Source of the DNA: Flavobacteriaceae bacterium
GTDB lineage: Bacteria > Bacteroidota > Bacteroidia > Flavobacteriales > Flavobacteriaceae
Length of the DNA: 33,805 nucleotides
Assembly: GCA_024638225.1 (NCBI GenBank)
Contig: JAHEKR010000065.1
Location: 1-33,805, forward strand
Direction of reading: 5' to 3'
Shown: positions 1 to 8,213 of the stretch, in pieces
Layout: the number at the start of each line of letters is the position of its first letter
How positions within the stretch are numbered: position 1 is the first letter of the stretch
Notes under the pieces: generated by a model
The model's input: only the letters and a program-made list of their open reading frames with translations
What the model was told of the DNA's origin: nothing
The model's database searches: none
Program-made: the position numbers and the translations under genes

Positions 1-805
1 TAATCCCCATTTCAGCAAAAGCTGTCAAAGCACCAATAGCTACTAAATCCGTATTTATAAAAACACCATCTACATCTTTATTATCCTGGAGAAGCTTTTT
101 AGCATTAAACTTGCCCTCTTCAAAACTTGAATCGCCACATTCACATATATATACTAGACTTGAATCATAAATAAAATTATTTTCCTCCAGCGCTTCTTTA
201 TAGCCTAAAAAACGGTCAATTGAATTTTGTGACAACAGTGGACCTCTAAAATGAGCAATTCGTTTGCATCCAGTATCAATCAAGTGCTGCGTAGCATCTT
301 TTGCAGCCTTTCTGTCATCAATTACAACTTTTGAGCACTCCAATATTTTTACAATTTTATCAAACATCACTAATGGTTTTCCTTGTGTGATAACATCGCT
401 TAGATGTGTGAAATTTCTTGTTGTATTAGCGATAGAAATAAGGATCCCATCAACGCGTTGTCTCAACAATAAATCTATTTGCTTTTTTTCCAATTCATAA
501 GATTCATTTGATTGCAATATGATCACGAGATATCCTTTTTTTTCTGCTTGCGCCAAAATCCCTTTAATTACGTTTGAAAAAAAATGATGCACTATAGCAG
601 GAATGATTAATCCAATGGTTTTAGATTCTTTTGTTCTTAGGTTTACAGCAAATGCATTGGGTTGGTAATTTAATGTTTTCGCTAACTCCTTAACAAGCCC
701 TTTGGTTTTATCACTCACATCAGGATAGTCGTTGAGCGCTTTCGAAACAGTTGAAACAGAAATATTTAATTTTTCTGCGATTTGCATAAGTGTTACTTGG
801 CTCAT
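1..805 (-). CDS. LacI-family transcriptional regulator (3' end cut off by the window)
   Basis: Reading the minus strand from ATG at 805 gives an open frame to the window edge (268 residues, no stop). Residues 4-25 form a LacI helix-turn-helix (VTLMQIAEKLNISVSTVSKALN region), followed by the hinge and a periplasmic-binding-protein-like effector domain (TIGLIIPAIVHHFF, then VDGILIS and CKRIAHFRGP). Members of this family are normally repressors released by a sugar or sugar phosphate. The gene is divergent from the TonB receptor of the sugar cluster, and palindromes lie in the 147-base gap, so it is most likely the local repressor of both. By position it matches SuxR of the Xanthomonas sucrose locus. 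The effector is inferred, not seen; the C-terminal ~70 residues are outside the window. Confidence 0.95.
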   Translation of the reverse strand, partial: MSQVTLMQIAEKLNISVSTVSKALNDYPDVSDKTKGLVKELAKTLNYQPNAFAVNLRTKESKTIGLIIPAIVHHFFSNVIKGILAQAEKKGYLVIILQSNESYELEKKQIDLLLRQRVDGILISIANTTRNFTHLSDVITQGKPLVMFDKIVKILECSKVVIDDRKAAKDATQHLIDTGCKRIAHFRGPLLSQNSIDRFLGYKEALEENNFIYDSSLVYICECGDSSFEEGKFNAKKLLQDNKDVDGVFINTDLVAIGALTAFAEMGI

Positions 806-827
806 TTAAATTAAAATTGGATTTTTT

Positions 828-835
828 CAAACTTA
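828..835 (-). promoter_or_regulatory. Promoter -7 box of the lacI-type gene
   Basis: The minus strand reads TAAGTTTG, an exact match to the Bacteroidota -7 consensus TAnnTTTG, 22 bases before the ATG at 805. Its upstream edge touches the palindrome at 834-851, so repressor binding there would block it (autorepression, inferred). Confidence 0.6.
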
Positions 836-870
836 CGAAAACCTTTTCGTAGTTTTCGAAAACGATTTCG
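834..870. promoter_or_regulatory. Cluster of LacI-type palindromic operators
   Basis: Three overlapping or abutting dyads are visible. TACGAAAA-CC-TTTTCGTA (834-851) is a perfect 8-base inverted repeat with a 2-base spacer. GTTTTCGAAAAC (852-863) is a perfect 12-base palindrome. CGAAAACGATTTCG (857-870) is a 12-of-14 palindrome centred on CG, the usual centre of LacI/GalR operators. They occupy the gap between the divergent lacI-type and TonB-receptor genes, next to both candidate promoters. Binding by the adjacent regulator is inferred. Confidence 0.7.
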
Positions 871-880
871 TTTCATATTA

Positions 881-889
881 TAATTTTTG
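881..889 (+). promoter_or_regulatory. Candidate promoter of the TonB receptor and sugar cluster
   Basis: TAATTTTTG resembles TAnnTTTG with one extra T. It lies 63 bases before the receptor ATG and 10 bases after the last operator palindrome, so a bound repressor would cover the region just upstream of the -7 box. The match is imperfect. Confidence 0.4.
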
Positions 890-920
890 TGTTCCTAATA
901 TTATAAAATTCGTAATTAAA

Positions 921-941
921 ATCATTAATCATTAATCATTA
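921..941 (+). repeat. Three tandem ATCATTA repeats in the receptor leader
   Basis: ATCATTA occurs three times without interruption, ending 11 bases before the ATG at 953. It is AT-rich and lies in the expected 5' leader. No Shine-Dalgarno sequence is present, as is usual in this phylum. The tract could vary by slippage, but that is speculation. Confidence 0.8.
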
Positions 942-952
942 AATTAATAATC

Positions 953-3577
953 ATGAAACTATTAAGTAAAATAAGTTTTGCGTATTTATTTGTTTTTTCA
1001 GTAACCGTTGCACATTCGCAATCTTCGGTATCTGGAAAAGTAGCAGATGAAAATGGAGTGCCAATTTCAGGTGCAACTGTTATTGTTGACGGAACGTCAA
1101 CGGGAACAGTAACTGATATGGATGGTGCGTATTCGATTTCAGTTATGTCGGAATCTAATGTTACGCTTACCGCTTCTTATCTAGGATTTAAAACACAATC
1201 CCAAAGTGTTACGCTAAGCGGTATGAGTGCAACTGTTAACTTTTCGTTAGCTGAAGATTTTTCAACTCTAGATGAGATTATCATCACAGGTGTTGTGAAT
1301 CCAAAATCTAAACTAGAATCAAGTGTATCTATTTCTTCATTAGGCGTTAATGCTATTGAGCAAGCTGCTCCAAGAAGTGCTGGGGAATTGTTTAGAAATA
1401 TTCCTGGTATTCGCGCAGAGTCATCTGGGGGTGAAGGAAATGCAAACTTTAATGTAAGAGGTGTTCCTGTTTCTTCAGGTGGATCACGTTACTTTCAAAT
1501 TCAAGAAGATGGTTTGCCACTTAACTTGTTTGGAGATACTTCTTTTGGAAATGCTGATAACTTTCTTAGAATTGATAGTAATATTGGTCGTGTTGAAGCT
1601 ATTCGTGGTGGGTCTGCTTCAACCCAAACATCAAATGGTCCTGCTGGTATCATCAACATGATAAGCAAGACAGGTGACGTTGAAGGGGGGTCTATTATGG
1701 CTACTTATGGCCTAGATTACCAAACAAACAGAATGGATTTTGAATATGGAACGCCACTAGGAAATGGCTTGTCTTATCACATTGGTGGGTTTATGCGCAC
1801 TGGTGAAGGACCACGAAATATTGGTTACCAAGGGAATAAAGGAGGTCAAATAAAAGCCAACATTACTAAGAAGTTTGAGTCAGGGTATGTAAGAACGTAT
1901 TTTAAATACCTAAATGATAAATCGGTAATGTACCTTCCAATGCCAATGTTATTGACAGGTTCAAATGACAATCCTTCATTCGAAAACCTTCCTGGGTTTG
2001 ACATCAACAATGACTCTCCACATTCTGTTAATATGCAACAAAGTGCAGGCACAGATCCTTTTACAGGAGATCGTAAAGTCAATGATGTAAGAAACGGTAA
2101 CAATCCTAAATCACAAGCTATAGGCACTGAGTTTTCTTTCGACTTAGGAAATGATTGGAGTGTTTCTGGAAAAGCACGATACAGTGCTAATTCAGGTGAA
2201 TGGGTGTCGCCATTTACTATGGCAGTTGGAACAGTTTCTGAGATTGAAACTACTGCAAGAGATGCTGTAAATGCAACTGGAAACTTAGTATATGCCGATG
2301 GAGCTAGAGAGGCTTTTAACCCTTCAAATGGCTTAGCTCAAATTATTCACATGTTTGATGTAACTGTAGATGATTTAAGCAATTTCTTTAGCGATGTTAA
2401 ATTGAATAAAAAGGTTAATGACAACCTTGGTCTTACTTTAGGTATGTTTACTGCAACGCAAAACACCAAAATAGGTTGGCAATGGAGCTCTTATATTTCT
2501 GAAATAAAAGGAAATGGAGAGGCTAGACTAGCTGATTTTGATGGATGGTCTAGAAATGGACAATATTCATATGGAACCCCTACTTGGGGCAATTGCTGCC
2601 AACGCAAATACAACACGGTACATAATGTAAATTCTCCTTATGTAGCTGTAGATGCAAATCTTTCTGAAAAATTAAACTTTGATGGTAGTGTTCGCTTTGA
2701 AAACGTTCGTGTAAACGGAAATATTCAAGCTGGACCAACAAGCCAAGGAAGCTATGATTATGACGGTGATGGTATTATCCAAGGAATTGAGCTAGTAGTT
2801 CCTGTAATTGCAGGAAATGCAGGTCAAAATATCAATGACGATTACAATTTTGTATCATACTCATTTGGCTTAAACTACAAAACAAGCGATGACGCTGCAC
2901 TATTTTTACGCACTAGTTTAGGTGCATCTGGAAGAGCTCCGGATAGAAATAATTATGGGTCTAACGGAAGAGGCGATACTCAATTTGATGAAGTAAGCCA
3001 AACGGAACTTGGTTATAAAAGACGTTTTGATAACGGTGTTTTAAATCTTACAGGTTTTATGAGTAACACCAAGGAAGGGTTAAGTAATGAACTTAACAGA
3101 ACCGTTGGAAACCCATTTAAAGCGATGGGTCTAGAAGCAGAAACATCTTTAATGTTAAGCGATAAGTTCGTATTTGTAGGATCTGCAACATGGACAAAAG
3201 CAGAGATTGACGGAGGTGATAACAAAGGAAATACACCTAGAAGACAAGCCGATTTTGTTTACAACTTTACCCCTACTTATATGTACGGAAGTGATAATCA
3301 AAACACACTTGGACTTAGTATTCTTGGTACATCAAAATCCTATGCACAAGATGACAACGCACTTGTCATGCCAGCCTATGCTTATGTAAATCTATTTTCA
3401 GAAATCAAATTGACAAATGCTTTGTCGCTTTGGTTAAACGTAAATAATTTATTTGACGTAGTTGGTATTACAGAAGTTGAAGGAAATGGAGATGGCGCTT
3501 TTAATGGAGATCGCTTGGCTAGAGCACGTTCCATTAGTGGGCGTTCCTCAACCGTTTCACTCCAATTCAACTTTTAA
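953..3577 (+). CDS. TonB-dependent outer-membrane receptor, probably for sucrose
   Basis: The 874-residue protein has a signal peptide (residues 1 to about 22, ending AHSQ), a carboxypeptidase-regulatory-like domain (about 25-97, SGKVADENGVPISGATV), a plug domain (about 110-240, with GELFRNIPGIR and NFNVRGVP) and a C-terminal beta-barrel ending in the aromatic residue F (STVSLQFNF). Such receptors import substrates through the outer membrane using TonB energy. No SusD-like partner follows, so this is a stand-alone receptor as in the Xanthomonas SuxA system rather than a SusC/SusD pair. Substrate is inferred from the downstream SUT-type transporter, kinase and phosphorylase. A Cys-Cys pair (residues 548-549) in the barrel appears to be its only cysteines. 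A hairpin terminator follows at 3616-3648. Confidence 0.93.
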   Translation: MKLLSKISFAYLFVFSVTVAHSQSSVSGKVADENGVPISGATVIVDGTSTGTVTDMDGAYSISVMSESNVTLTASYLGFKTQSQSVTLSGMSATVNFSLAEDFSTLDEIIITGVVNPKSKLESSVSISSLGVNAIEQAAPRSAGELFRNIPGIRAESSGGEGNANFNVRGVPVSSGGSRYFQIQEDGLPLNLFGDTSFGNADNFLRIDSNIGRVEAIRGGSASTQTSNGPAGIINMISKTGDVEGGSIMATYGLDYQTNRMDFEYGTPLGNGLSYHIGGFMRTGEGPRNIGYQGNKGGQIKANITKKFESGYVRTYFKYLNDKSVMYLPMPMLLTGSNDNPSFENLPGFDINNDSPHSVNMQQSAGTDPFTGDRKVNDVRNGNNPKSQAIGTEFSFDLGNDWSVSGKARYSANSGEWVSPFTMAVGTVSEIETTARDAVNATGNLVYADGAREAFNPSNGLAQIIHMFDVTVDDLSNFFSDVKLNKKVNDNLGLTLGMFTATQNTKIGWQWSSYISEIKGNGEARLADFDGWSRNGQYSYGTPTWGNCCQRKYNTVHNVNSPYVAVDANLSEKLNFDGSVRFENVRVNGNIQAGPTSQGSYDYDGDGIIQGIELVVPVIAGNAGQNINDDYNFVSYSFGLNYKTSDDAALFLRTSLGASGRAPDRNNYGSNGRGDTQFDEVSQTELGYKRRFDNGVLNLTGFMSNTKEGLSNELNRTVGNPFKAMGLEAETSLMLSDKFVFVGSATWTKAEIDGGDNKGNTPRRQADFVYNFTPTYMYGSDNQNTLGLSILGTSKSYAQDDNALVMPAYAYVNLFSEIKLTNALSLWLNVNNLFDVVGITEVEGNGDGAFNGDRLARARSISGRSSTVSLQFNF

Positions 3578-3615
3578 TTAATAGTTTTTCATTAGTAGTT
3601 TAGTTTTATTAGATT

Positions 3616-3654
3616 AGGGTTGGTGTTTGTATCACTTTCACCAACCCTTTCTTT
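3616..3654 (+). terminator. Intrinsic-terminator-like hairpin inside the sugar cluster
   Basis: AGGGTTGGTG (3616-3625) and CACCAACCCT (3639-3648) are perfect 10-base inverted repeats around a 13-base loop, followed by a T-rich run (TTTCTTT). The hairpin sits between the receptor and the glutaredoxin-like gene. It would allow high receptor expression with reduced read-through into the transporter and enzymes. It could alternatively protect the 3' end of the receptor mRNA. Confidence 0.75.
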
Positions 3655-3661
3655 AAGGACC

Positions 3662-3997
3662 ATGGTAAAAATAGTTAATACATCCCTAATCATTTTAACT
3701 TGTTTTTTTTGTTTTGCATACACTTCAAGCACCAAAAAACAACAAGAAATAATTGTTTATGGCAGTGATGAGTGCCACTATTGCATAGACACTAAAACCT
3801 TCTTAAATCAAAATAACATCTCATTTACCTACTACGACATTGATATAAGCAAGGATAAAGAACAAGAAATGTTATCAAAATTGAATGGGGCTAAAATTCC
3901 AATTGATAGCTTTCAACTACCTGTTGTTGATAAAAACGGTTCTATTTTTACAAACGGGCAAAACTTCATTGCATTTTTAAAGAAAATAATCGAATAA
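3662..3997 (+). CDS. Secreted glutaredoxin-like thiol-disulfide protein
   Basis: The 111-residue product has a hydrophobic N-terminal segment (residues 8-20), suggesting export or membrane anchoring, then a small thioredoxin-fold domain with the redox motif C38-H-Y-C41 (GSDECHYC), the pattern of glutaredoxins, and a Leu-Pro-Val stretch in the place of the cis-proline loop. I chose ATG 3662 rather than an in-frame start at 3620, because 3620 lies inside the terminator hairpin and AAGGA precedes 3662. The stop codon abuts the ATG of the MFS gene, so the two are probably translationally coupled. Glutaredoxins are normally cytoplasmic, so an exported one within a sugar operon is unusual. A role in handling cysteines of the receptor is a guess. 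Confidence 0.8.
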   Translation: MVKIVNTSLIILTCFFCFAYTSSTKKQQEIIVYGSDECHYCIDTKTFLNQNNISFTYYDIDISKDKEQEMLSKLNGAKIPIDSFQLPVVDKNGSIFTNGQNFIAFLKKIIE

Positions 3998-5299
3998 ATG
4001 CTTAAAAAAATAAAACTTAGTTTTTGGCAAATTGTAAATATGAATGTTGGTTTTTTCGGCATTCAATACAGTTTTGGCTTACAACAAAGTGCCGTAAACC
4101 CCATTTACGATTTTTTAGGCGCAGCTCCCGATCAAATTCCCATTTTAAATTTAGCAGGACCAGTTACAGGTTTGTTGGTACAACCTATTGTTGGCGCATT
4201 AAGTGACAAAACTTGGCACCCAAAATTTGGCAGACGTAAGCCTTATTTCTTTATTGGAGCATTAATATGTAGTATTAGTCTTTTTGCCTTTCCATTCAGC
4301 AGTTCACTTTGGATGGCAGCAGGACTTTTATGGATTCTAGATGCCGGAAACAATATGGCTATGGAACCCTACCGTGCATTTGTTGTTGACACGCTTAAAA
4401 CAGAGCAACAACCTATGGGCTTTCAAATGCAGAGCTTTTTTACGGGCCTTGGACAAACCCTTGCAAACGTATCCTTATTTATATTCCCCATGATCATTAT
4501 TGGTAAAACAGGACATTTGCCAACTTGGGTTTTTGCATCATTCTTTCTGGGAGCAGTTTGTTCCATTGGCACTATCCTGTGGAGTATTAAAACGACAAAA
4601 GAAATACCACCAACTGATGAAGAGCTTGAAAAAATTAGAACTGCCAAAAAAGGTCTTGCCGTGCCTCTTGTTGAAATACTATCTGCTATCAAAAGTATGC
4701 CCAAGGTTATGTGGCAATTAGCTTTGGTATATTTATTTCAATGGTATGCCCTGTTTTGCTATTGGCAAAACTCATCCAAAAGTATTGCTCTTTCTGTTTG
4801 GGATGCAACTCCAAAATCGAATCCAGAGGCCTATGAAAAGGCAGTTAGCTGGACAGGCTTGGTAAACGGATGGTATAATATTGTTACGTTTCTCGTTGCT
4901 TTCCTTTTAGTGGGATATGCCAAAAGATTTGGAGCCAAAAAGGTTCACTTTGTTTGTTTGCTTTTAGCGGGTATAGGTTTTGCCGCATTTCCCCACATTG
5001 CAGATAAAAACCTATTATTTGTTGCCATCACTGGCTTTGGTGTTGGATGGGCTAGTATGATGGGAATTCCATATTTACTAGTCGTTTCGTCTATTCCTAA
5101 AGAAAGATACGGCGTGTACATGGGTATTATCAATATGATGATTGTGATTCCCATGTTGCTTCAAAACCTTTCTTTTGGATATATTCTAAAAAACTTTTTA
5201 AATAACGACCCAAGAAATGCCATCAGTTTTGCAGCAGTTTTACTCTTCTGTGGAGCACTGGCAACCTTACTAATAAAACCTGTTCAAAAAACAGCATAA
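3998..5299 (+). CDS. MFS/GPH-family sugar symporter, probably for sucrose
   Basis: The 433-residue polytopic membrane protein has about 12 hydrophobic segments. Residues 54-84 contain [17 protein letters not shown] followed by KFGRRKPYF. This is very close to the loop signature of plant sucrose/proton symporters of the GPH branch (GP-x-x-G-x-LVQPIVG...SD...FGRR-P). The N-terminal [16 protein letters not shown] is also typical of this branch. It would carry the disaccharide from periplasm to cytoplasm. The ATG directly follows the stop codon of the glutaredoxin-like gene, and the kinase gene begins 10 bases after its own stop. It corresponds in position and role to SuxC of Xanthomonas. A related alpha-glucoside such as maltose cannot be excluded. 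Confidence 0.88.
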   Translation: MLKKIKLSFWQIVNMNVGFFGIQYSFGLQQSAVNPIYDFLGAAPDQIPILNLAGPVTGLLVQPIVGALSDKTWHPKFGRRKPYFFIGALICSISLFAFPFSSSLWMAAGLLWILDAGNNMAMEPYRAFVVDTLKTEQQPMGFQMQSFFTGLGQTLANVSLFIFPMIIIGKTGHLPTWVFASFFLGAVCSIGTILWSIKTTKEIPPTDEELEKIRTAKKGLAVPLVEILSAIKSMPKVMWQLALVYLFQWYALFCYWQNSSKSIALSVWDATPKSNPEAYEKAVSWTGLVNGWYNIVTFLVAFLLVGYAKRFGAKKVHFVCLLLAGIGFAAFPHIADKNLLFVAITGFGVGWASMMGIPYLLVVSSIPKERYGVYMGIINMMIVIPMLLQNLSFGYILKNFLNNDPRNAISFAAVLLFCGALATLLIKPVQKTA

Positions 5300-5309
5300 T
5301 CTTAAATTA

Positions 5310-6224
5310 ATGGACATACTTTGTGTAGGAGAAATACTAGTGGACTTTATTGGGGCGCAATACGGAAAAACTATCGCTACCACTGAAAGTTATAATCGCT
5401 TTTTAGGCGGCTCAACTGCTAATTTAGCTGTTAATGCCAATACAATTGGCTTAGCAGTCGATTTGGTTGCAAGTGTTGGAGATGATGGTCTTGGTCAATA
5501 TATACTTGATGAATTGAATGTTTTTGGCTTGTCAACAGCGCATATAACTAAAATTCCAAACCAGCCTACAAGTTTAATTTTTGTTTCTAGATCAAATGAA
5601 ACGCCCGATTTTGTTCCCGTTCGGGGTGCAGATGCACATATTTTGGATACACAAATAAGTGACGATATTATCAACAAGGTCAAAGTGTTTCACACCTCTT
5701 GCTTCGCTTTAAGTCAAGAACCCGCGAGATCAGTCATTATGCGAAAAGCAAAACAAGCCTTTTCATCAGGATGTAAATTGAGTATAGATATAAATTATGC
5801 TACTGAAATTTGGCCTGACAAAGAACAGGCTGTTGCATTTATAAAAGCGTATTGTACCTTTAATCCTCTTGTCAAGATAAGCGCAGACGATGCCAAAAGA
5901 CTCTTTGGAGACGTTGCTTCTTACAATGATATCTTTACACTTTTCCATAGTTATGGAGCAGATGTTGTTTGTCTTACATTAGGAAGCGAAGGGGTCATGT
6001 TGGCACAAAAAGGAAAAGAAACCGTTCATAAGCCAGCAATTAAAATTGATGAGGTTATTGATGTTACGGGTGCAGGAGATGCTTTTTGGTCAGGATTTTT
6101 ATATGGATATATCAAAAATCACGATTTCGAACAATGCGTATCAAATGGTCTTAAACTTGCCCATATTAAATTGCAACGCGTCGGTCATATTCCAGAATCC
6201 ACTAGCCGAAGTCTAACGCTATAA
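5310..6224 (+). CDS. PfkB-family sugar kinase, probably fructokinase
   Basis: The 304-residue cytoplasmic protein has the ribokinase/PfkB layout: N-terminal GEILVDFIG (7-15), the first signature around RFLGGSTANLAVN (30-42), and the C-terminal signature DVTGAGDAFWSGF (251-263), in which D257 is the catalytic base and GAG forms the anion hole. It would phosphorylate fructose with ATP, and fructose is what sucrose phosphorolysis releases. It lies 10 bases after the transporter gene and 21 bases before the phosphorylase gene. The PfkB family also includes ribokinases and KDG kinases, so the substrate assignment rests on context. Length is normal for the family. Confidence 0.85.
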   Translation: MDILCVGEILVDFIGAQYGKTIATTESYNRFLGGSTANLAVNANTIGLAVDLVASVGDDGLGQYILDELNVFGLSTAHITKIPNQPTSLIFVSRSNETPDFVPVRGADAHILDTQISDDIINKVKVFHTSCFALSQEPARSVIMRKAKQAFSSGCKLSIDINYATEIWPDKEQAVAFIKAYCTFNPLVKISADDAKRLFGDVASYNDIFTLFHSYGADVVCLTLGSEGVMLAQKGKETVHKPAIKIDEVIDVTGAGDAFWSGFLYGYIKNHDFEQCVSNGLKLAHIKLQRVGHIPESTSRSLTL

Positions 6225-6245
6225 TTATTTAGTAACAAAGTATAA

Positions 6246-7964
6246 ATGCAAAAAGGTGTCATACTTAATGCTTACCCTGATAGTATTGGTGAGAACTTAT
6301 CAGGATTAATTTATTTTATTGAGCGCAACAACCTTGAACAGGCCTTTACTCACTTATACATACTTCCAACACTATTTAATAGTGATTTAGATCGAGGGTT
6401 TTCTATTATTGACTATGATTTAAACGAATCGTTAGTCTCCAACGAGGACTTAAATAAATTAACAGATTTAAACATAAAATTAAAACTGGACATTGTATTA
6501 AATCATTTGTCTGTAGCCTCACCACAATTTCAGGATTTATTACAAAGGGGCGACACTTCTGTTTATAAAGATTTTTTTATTGACTGGAACTCGTTTTGGA
6601 AAAACAATGGAACACTTGAAGCAGATGGAATTATACAACCAAAAAAGGAGTATTTAGAAAAACTTTTTATGCGGAAGGATGGGTTGCCCATCCTTGAAGT
6701 TTATTTTCAAGACGGTTCTAAACGACCTTATTGGAATACATTTTATCAAAAAATAACGTTCAATAAAATCTTACCATCAGACTTAGACGGTATTTTAGAC
6801 TCCGAAGCCGAGAAACGGCACATCTCTAAAACAGTAAATGATACAATAGAAAGCGATAAGAATATTCATGAAATCGAATCTTTGAATAATTTAGGGTCAA
6901 GAAATGAAATTCTAAAAATCATCTATCAAAAATCAACGTATTTAGGCCAAATGGATTTAAATGCTCAATCAGAACTGGTTTGGGACTTTTATCAAGATTG
7001 TTTGAAAAAAATCACTTTCTATGGTTGTACTATTTTAAGATTGGATGCTTTTGCTTATTTGCATAAAAGTGTAGGAGAAACAAACTTTTTCAATAAACCA
7101 GGTACTTGGGAGTATTTAGATCGCTTTAGAGAAATGGCTACTGATTTTGATTTAAGATTACTTCCTGAAATTCACGCTGAATACGGCTCTAAAACCCATG
7201 AGGAAGTATCCAACAAAGGATACATGATATATGATTTCTTCCTGCCAGGGTTGATTATCTATAGCATTGAATATGGAAACAATAATCCGTTAGTAAAATG
7301 GATTAGAGAACTTATTGAAAAAAAATACGAGACCATTAATATGCTCGGCTGTCATGATGGTATTCCCGTATTAGACTTAAAAGGAAAAGAAATAGATGGT
7401 GTTTATCAGGAGGGTTTACTTTCAGATAACCAAATTGAAGAAGTTGTTGAACTTATTTTAAATAGAGGTGGAAAAATTAAAAATATCTTTGACGCCAAAG
7501 GAAAAAAAATATCCTACTATCAAGTAAACGCTACATACTATAGTGCTCTTGGAGAAAGCGAAAAAAAGATGTTGTTAGCAAGAGCTATTCAATTATTTGT
7601 ACCTGGAACACCTCAAGTTTGGTATCTCGATTTATTTACAGGGAAAAACGATTACAATGCAGTTGAACTTGCTGGAGCAGGTGGTCACAAAGAGATAAAC
7701 AGAACCAACTTAAGTCTTGACGATATTACTAGTGGAGTTGAAGCACAAATTTTTAAAAAACAGATGAAACTCATTAGTTTACGTAATAGACTTAATGTTT
7801 TTAATGGAAAATTGACACTTAAAAACCCTGACAATAACAAGCTAATCTTTACGTGGAAATTAAGTGATGATTTCGCAAAATTAGAACTAGATCTTTTAAG
7901 CTTAATCTTTTGTGTTTCTTATTCTGAAAATGGCAAACTTTATAGAGAAGTATTTAATGCCTGA
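6246..7964 (+). CDS. GH13_18 sugar phosphorylase, probably sucrose phosphorylase, with a large insertion
   Basis: The 572-residue protein shows the sucrose phosphorylase pattern throughout: FSIIDYDLN and LDIVLNHLS near the N terminus, YKDFFIDWNSFWK (107-119), nucleophile D267 in LRLDAFAY, acid/base E308 in LLPEIHAEY, D371 in CHDGIP, then YYQVNATYYSALG and VPGTPQVWYLDLFTGKND. Several of these match Leuconostoc sucrose phosphorylase as I remember it. The reaction is sucrose plus phosphate to glucose 1-phosphate plus fructose, in the cytoplasm. Known family members are about 490-560 residues. Here about 68 residues (167-234) separate WNTF from QMDLN, where the Leuconostoc enzyme has about three. 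GH13_18 also contains glucosylglycerol, glucosylglycerate and sucrose-6-phosphate phosphorylases. The SUT-type transporter and kinase favour sucrose. It is the last gene of the cluster. Confidence 0.85.
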   Translation: MQKGVILNAYPDSIGENLSGLIYFIERNNLEQAFTHLYILPTLFNSDLDRGFSIIDYDLNESLVSNEDLNKLTDLNIKLKLDIVLNHLSVASPQFQDLLQRGDTSVYKDFFIDWNSFWKNNGTLEADGIIQPKKEYLEKLFMRKDGLPILEVYFQDGSKRPYWNTFYQKITFNKILPSDLDGILDSEAEKRHISKTVNDTIESDKNIHEIESLNNLGSRNEILKIIYQKSTYLGQMDLNAQSELVWDFYQDCLKKITFYGCTILRLDAFAYLHKSVGETNFFNKPGTWEYLDRFREMATDFDLRLLPEIHAEYGSKTHEEVSNKGYMIYDFFLPGLIIYSIEYGNNNPLVKWIRELIEKKYETINMLGCHDGIPVLDLKGKEIDGVYQEGLLSDNQIEEVVELILNRGGKIKNIFDAKGKKISYYQVNATYYSALGESEKKMLLARAIQLFVPGTPQVWYLDLFTGKNDYNAVELAGAGGHKEINRTNLSLDDITSGVEAQIFKKQMKLISLRNRLNVFNGKLTLKNPDNNKLIFTWKLSDDFAKLELDLLSLIFCVSYSENGKLYREVFNA

Positions 7965-8057
7965 AAATTAGAGCAAAACGCACTTAAAATCTTTAAACCA
8001 TTGGATTATTGCTATAAAGTTTATTAAAAAAAATAAAAAATTATTCTTGGGAATAAA

Positions 8058-8101
8058 GTGGAGGCTAGGGGAGTGAAATCGAACTTTTTTAGAGTTGATT
8101 T
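8058..8101 (+). repeat. Left copy of a 44-base imperfect repeat (partner at 10798-10841)
   Basis: Aligned without gaps to 10798-10841, 33 of 44 positions agree, with GTGAAATC as the best-conserved core. It lies in the 249-base gap between the phosphorylase and sulfatase 3' ends. The reverse strand (GTTCGATTTCACTCCCC, then CCTCCAC) loosely resembles the 3' end of a tRNA or tmRNA gene, which would fit an old attachment site. The rest of the gap shows no gene; a weak dyad TTGTTTCCGAAACAA lies at 8161-8175. Confidence 0.5.
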
Positions 8102-8213
8102 GTTTAAAATTGTAAGCAACTTGTCTTAGGCGTTTTGGCTCTACCGTCCGTCTTTTTGGGTTGTTTCCGAAACAATTTTAAATCAATTAAAGTGAAAGAA
8201 ATATATAGTTTCC

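Noticed and set aside
264-500. 78-codon plus-strand frame
   Set aside because: It is antisense to the clear LacI-family coding frame on the minus strand and has no protein-like features.
3620-3661. Longer N-terminus for the glutaredoxin-like protein
   Set aside because: The start codon at 3620 is inside the terminator hairpin and would hide the export signal; ATG 3662 fits better.
8161-8175. Dyad TTGTTTCCGAAACAA as a further LacI-type operator or a terminator
   Set aside because: It lies between two gene 3' ends, where an operator has no promoter to control, and a realistic hairpin has only five pairs with a poor T-run.
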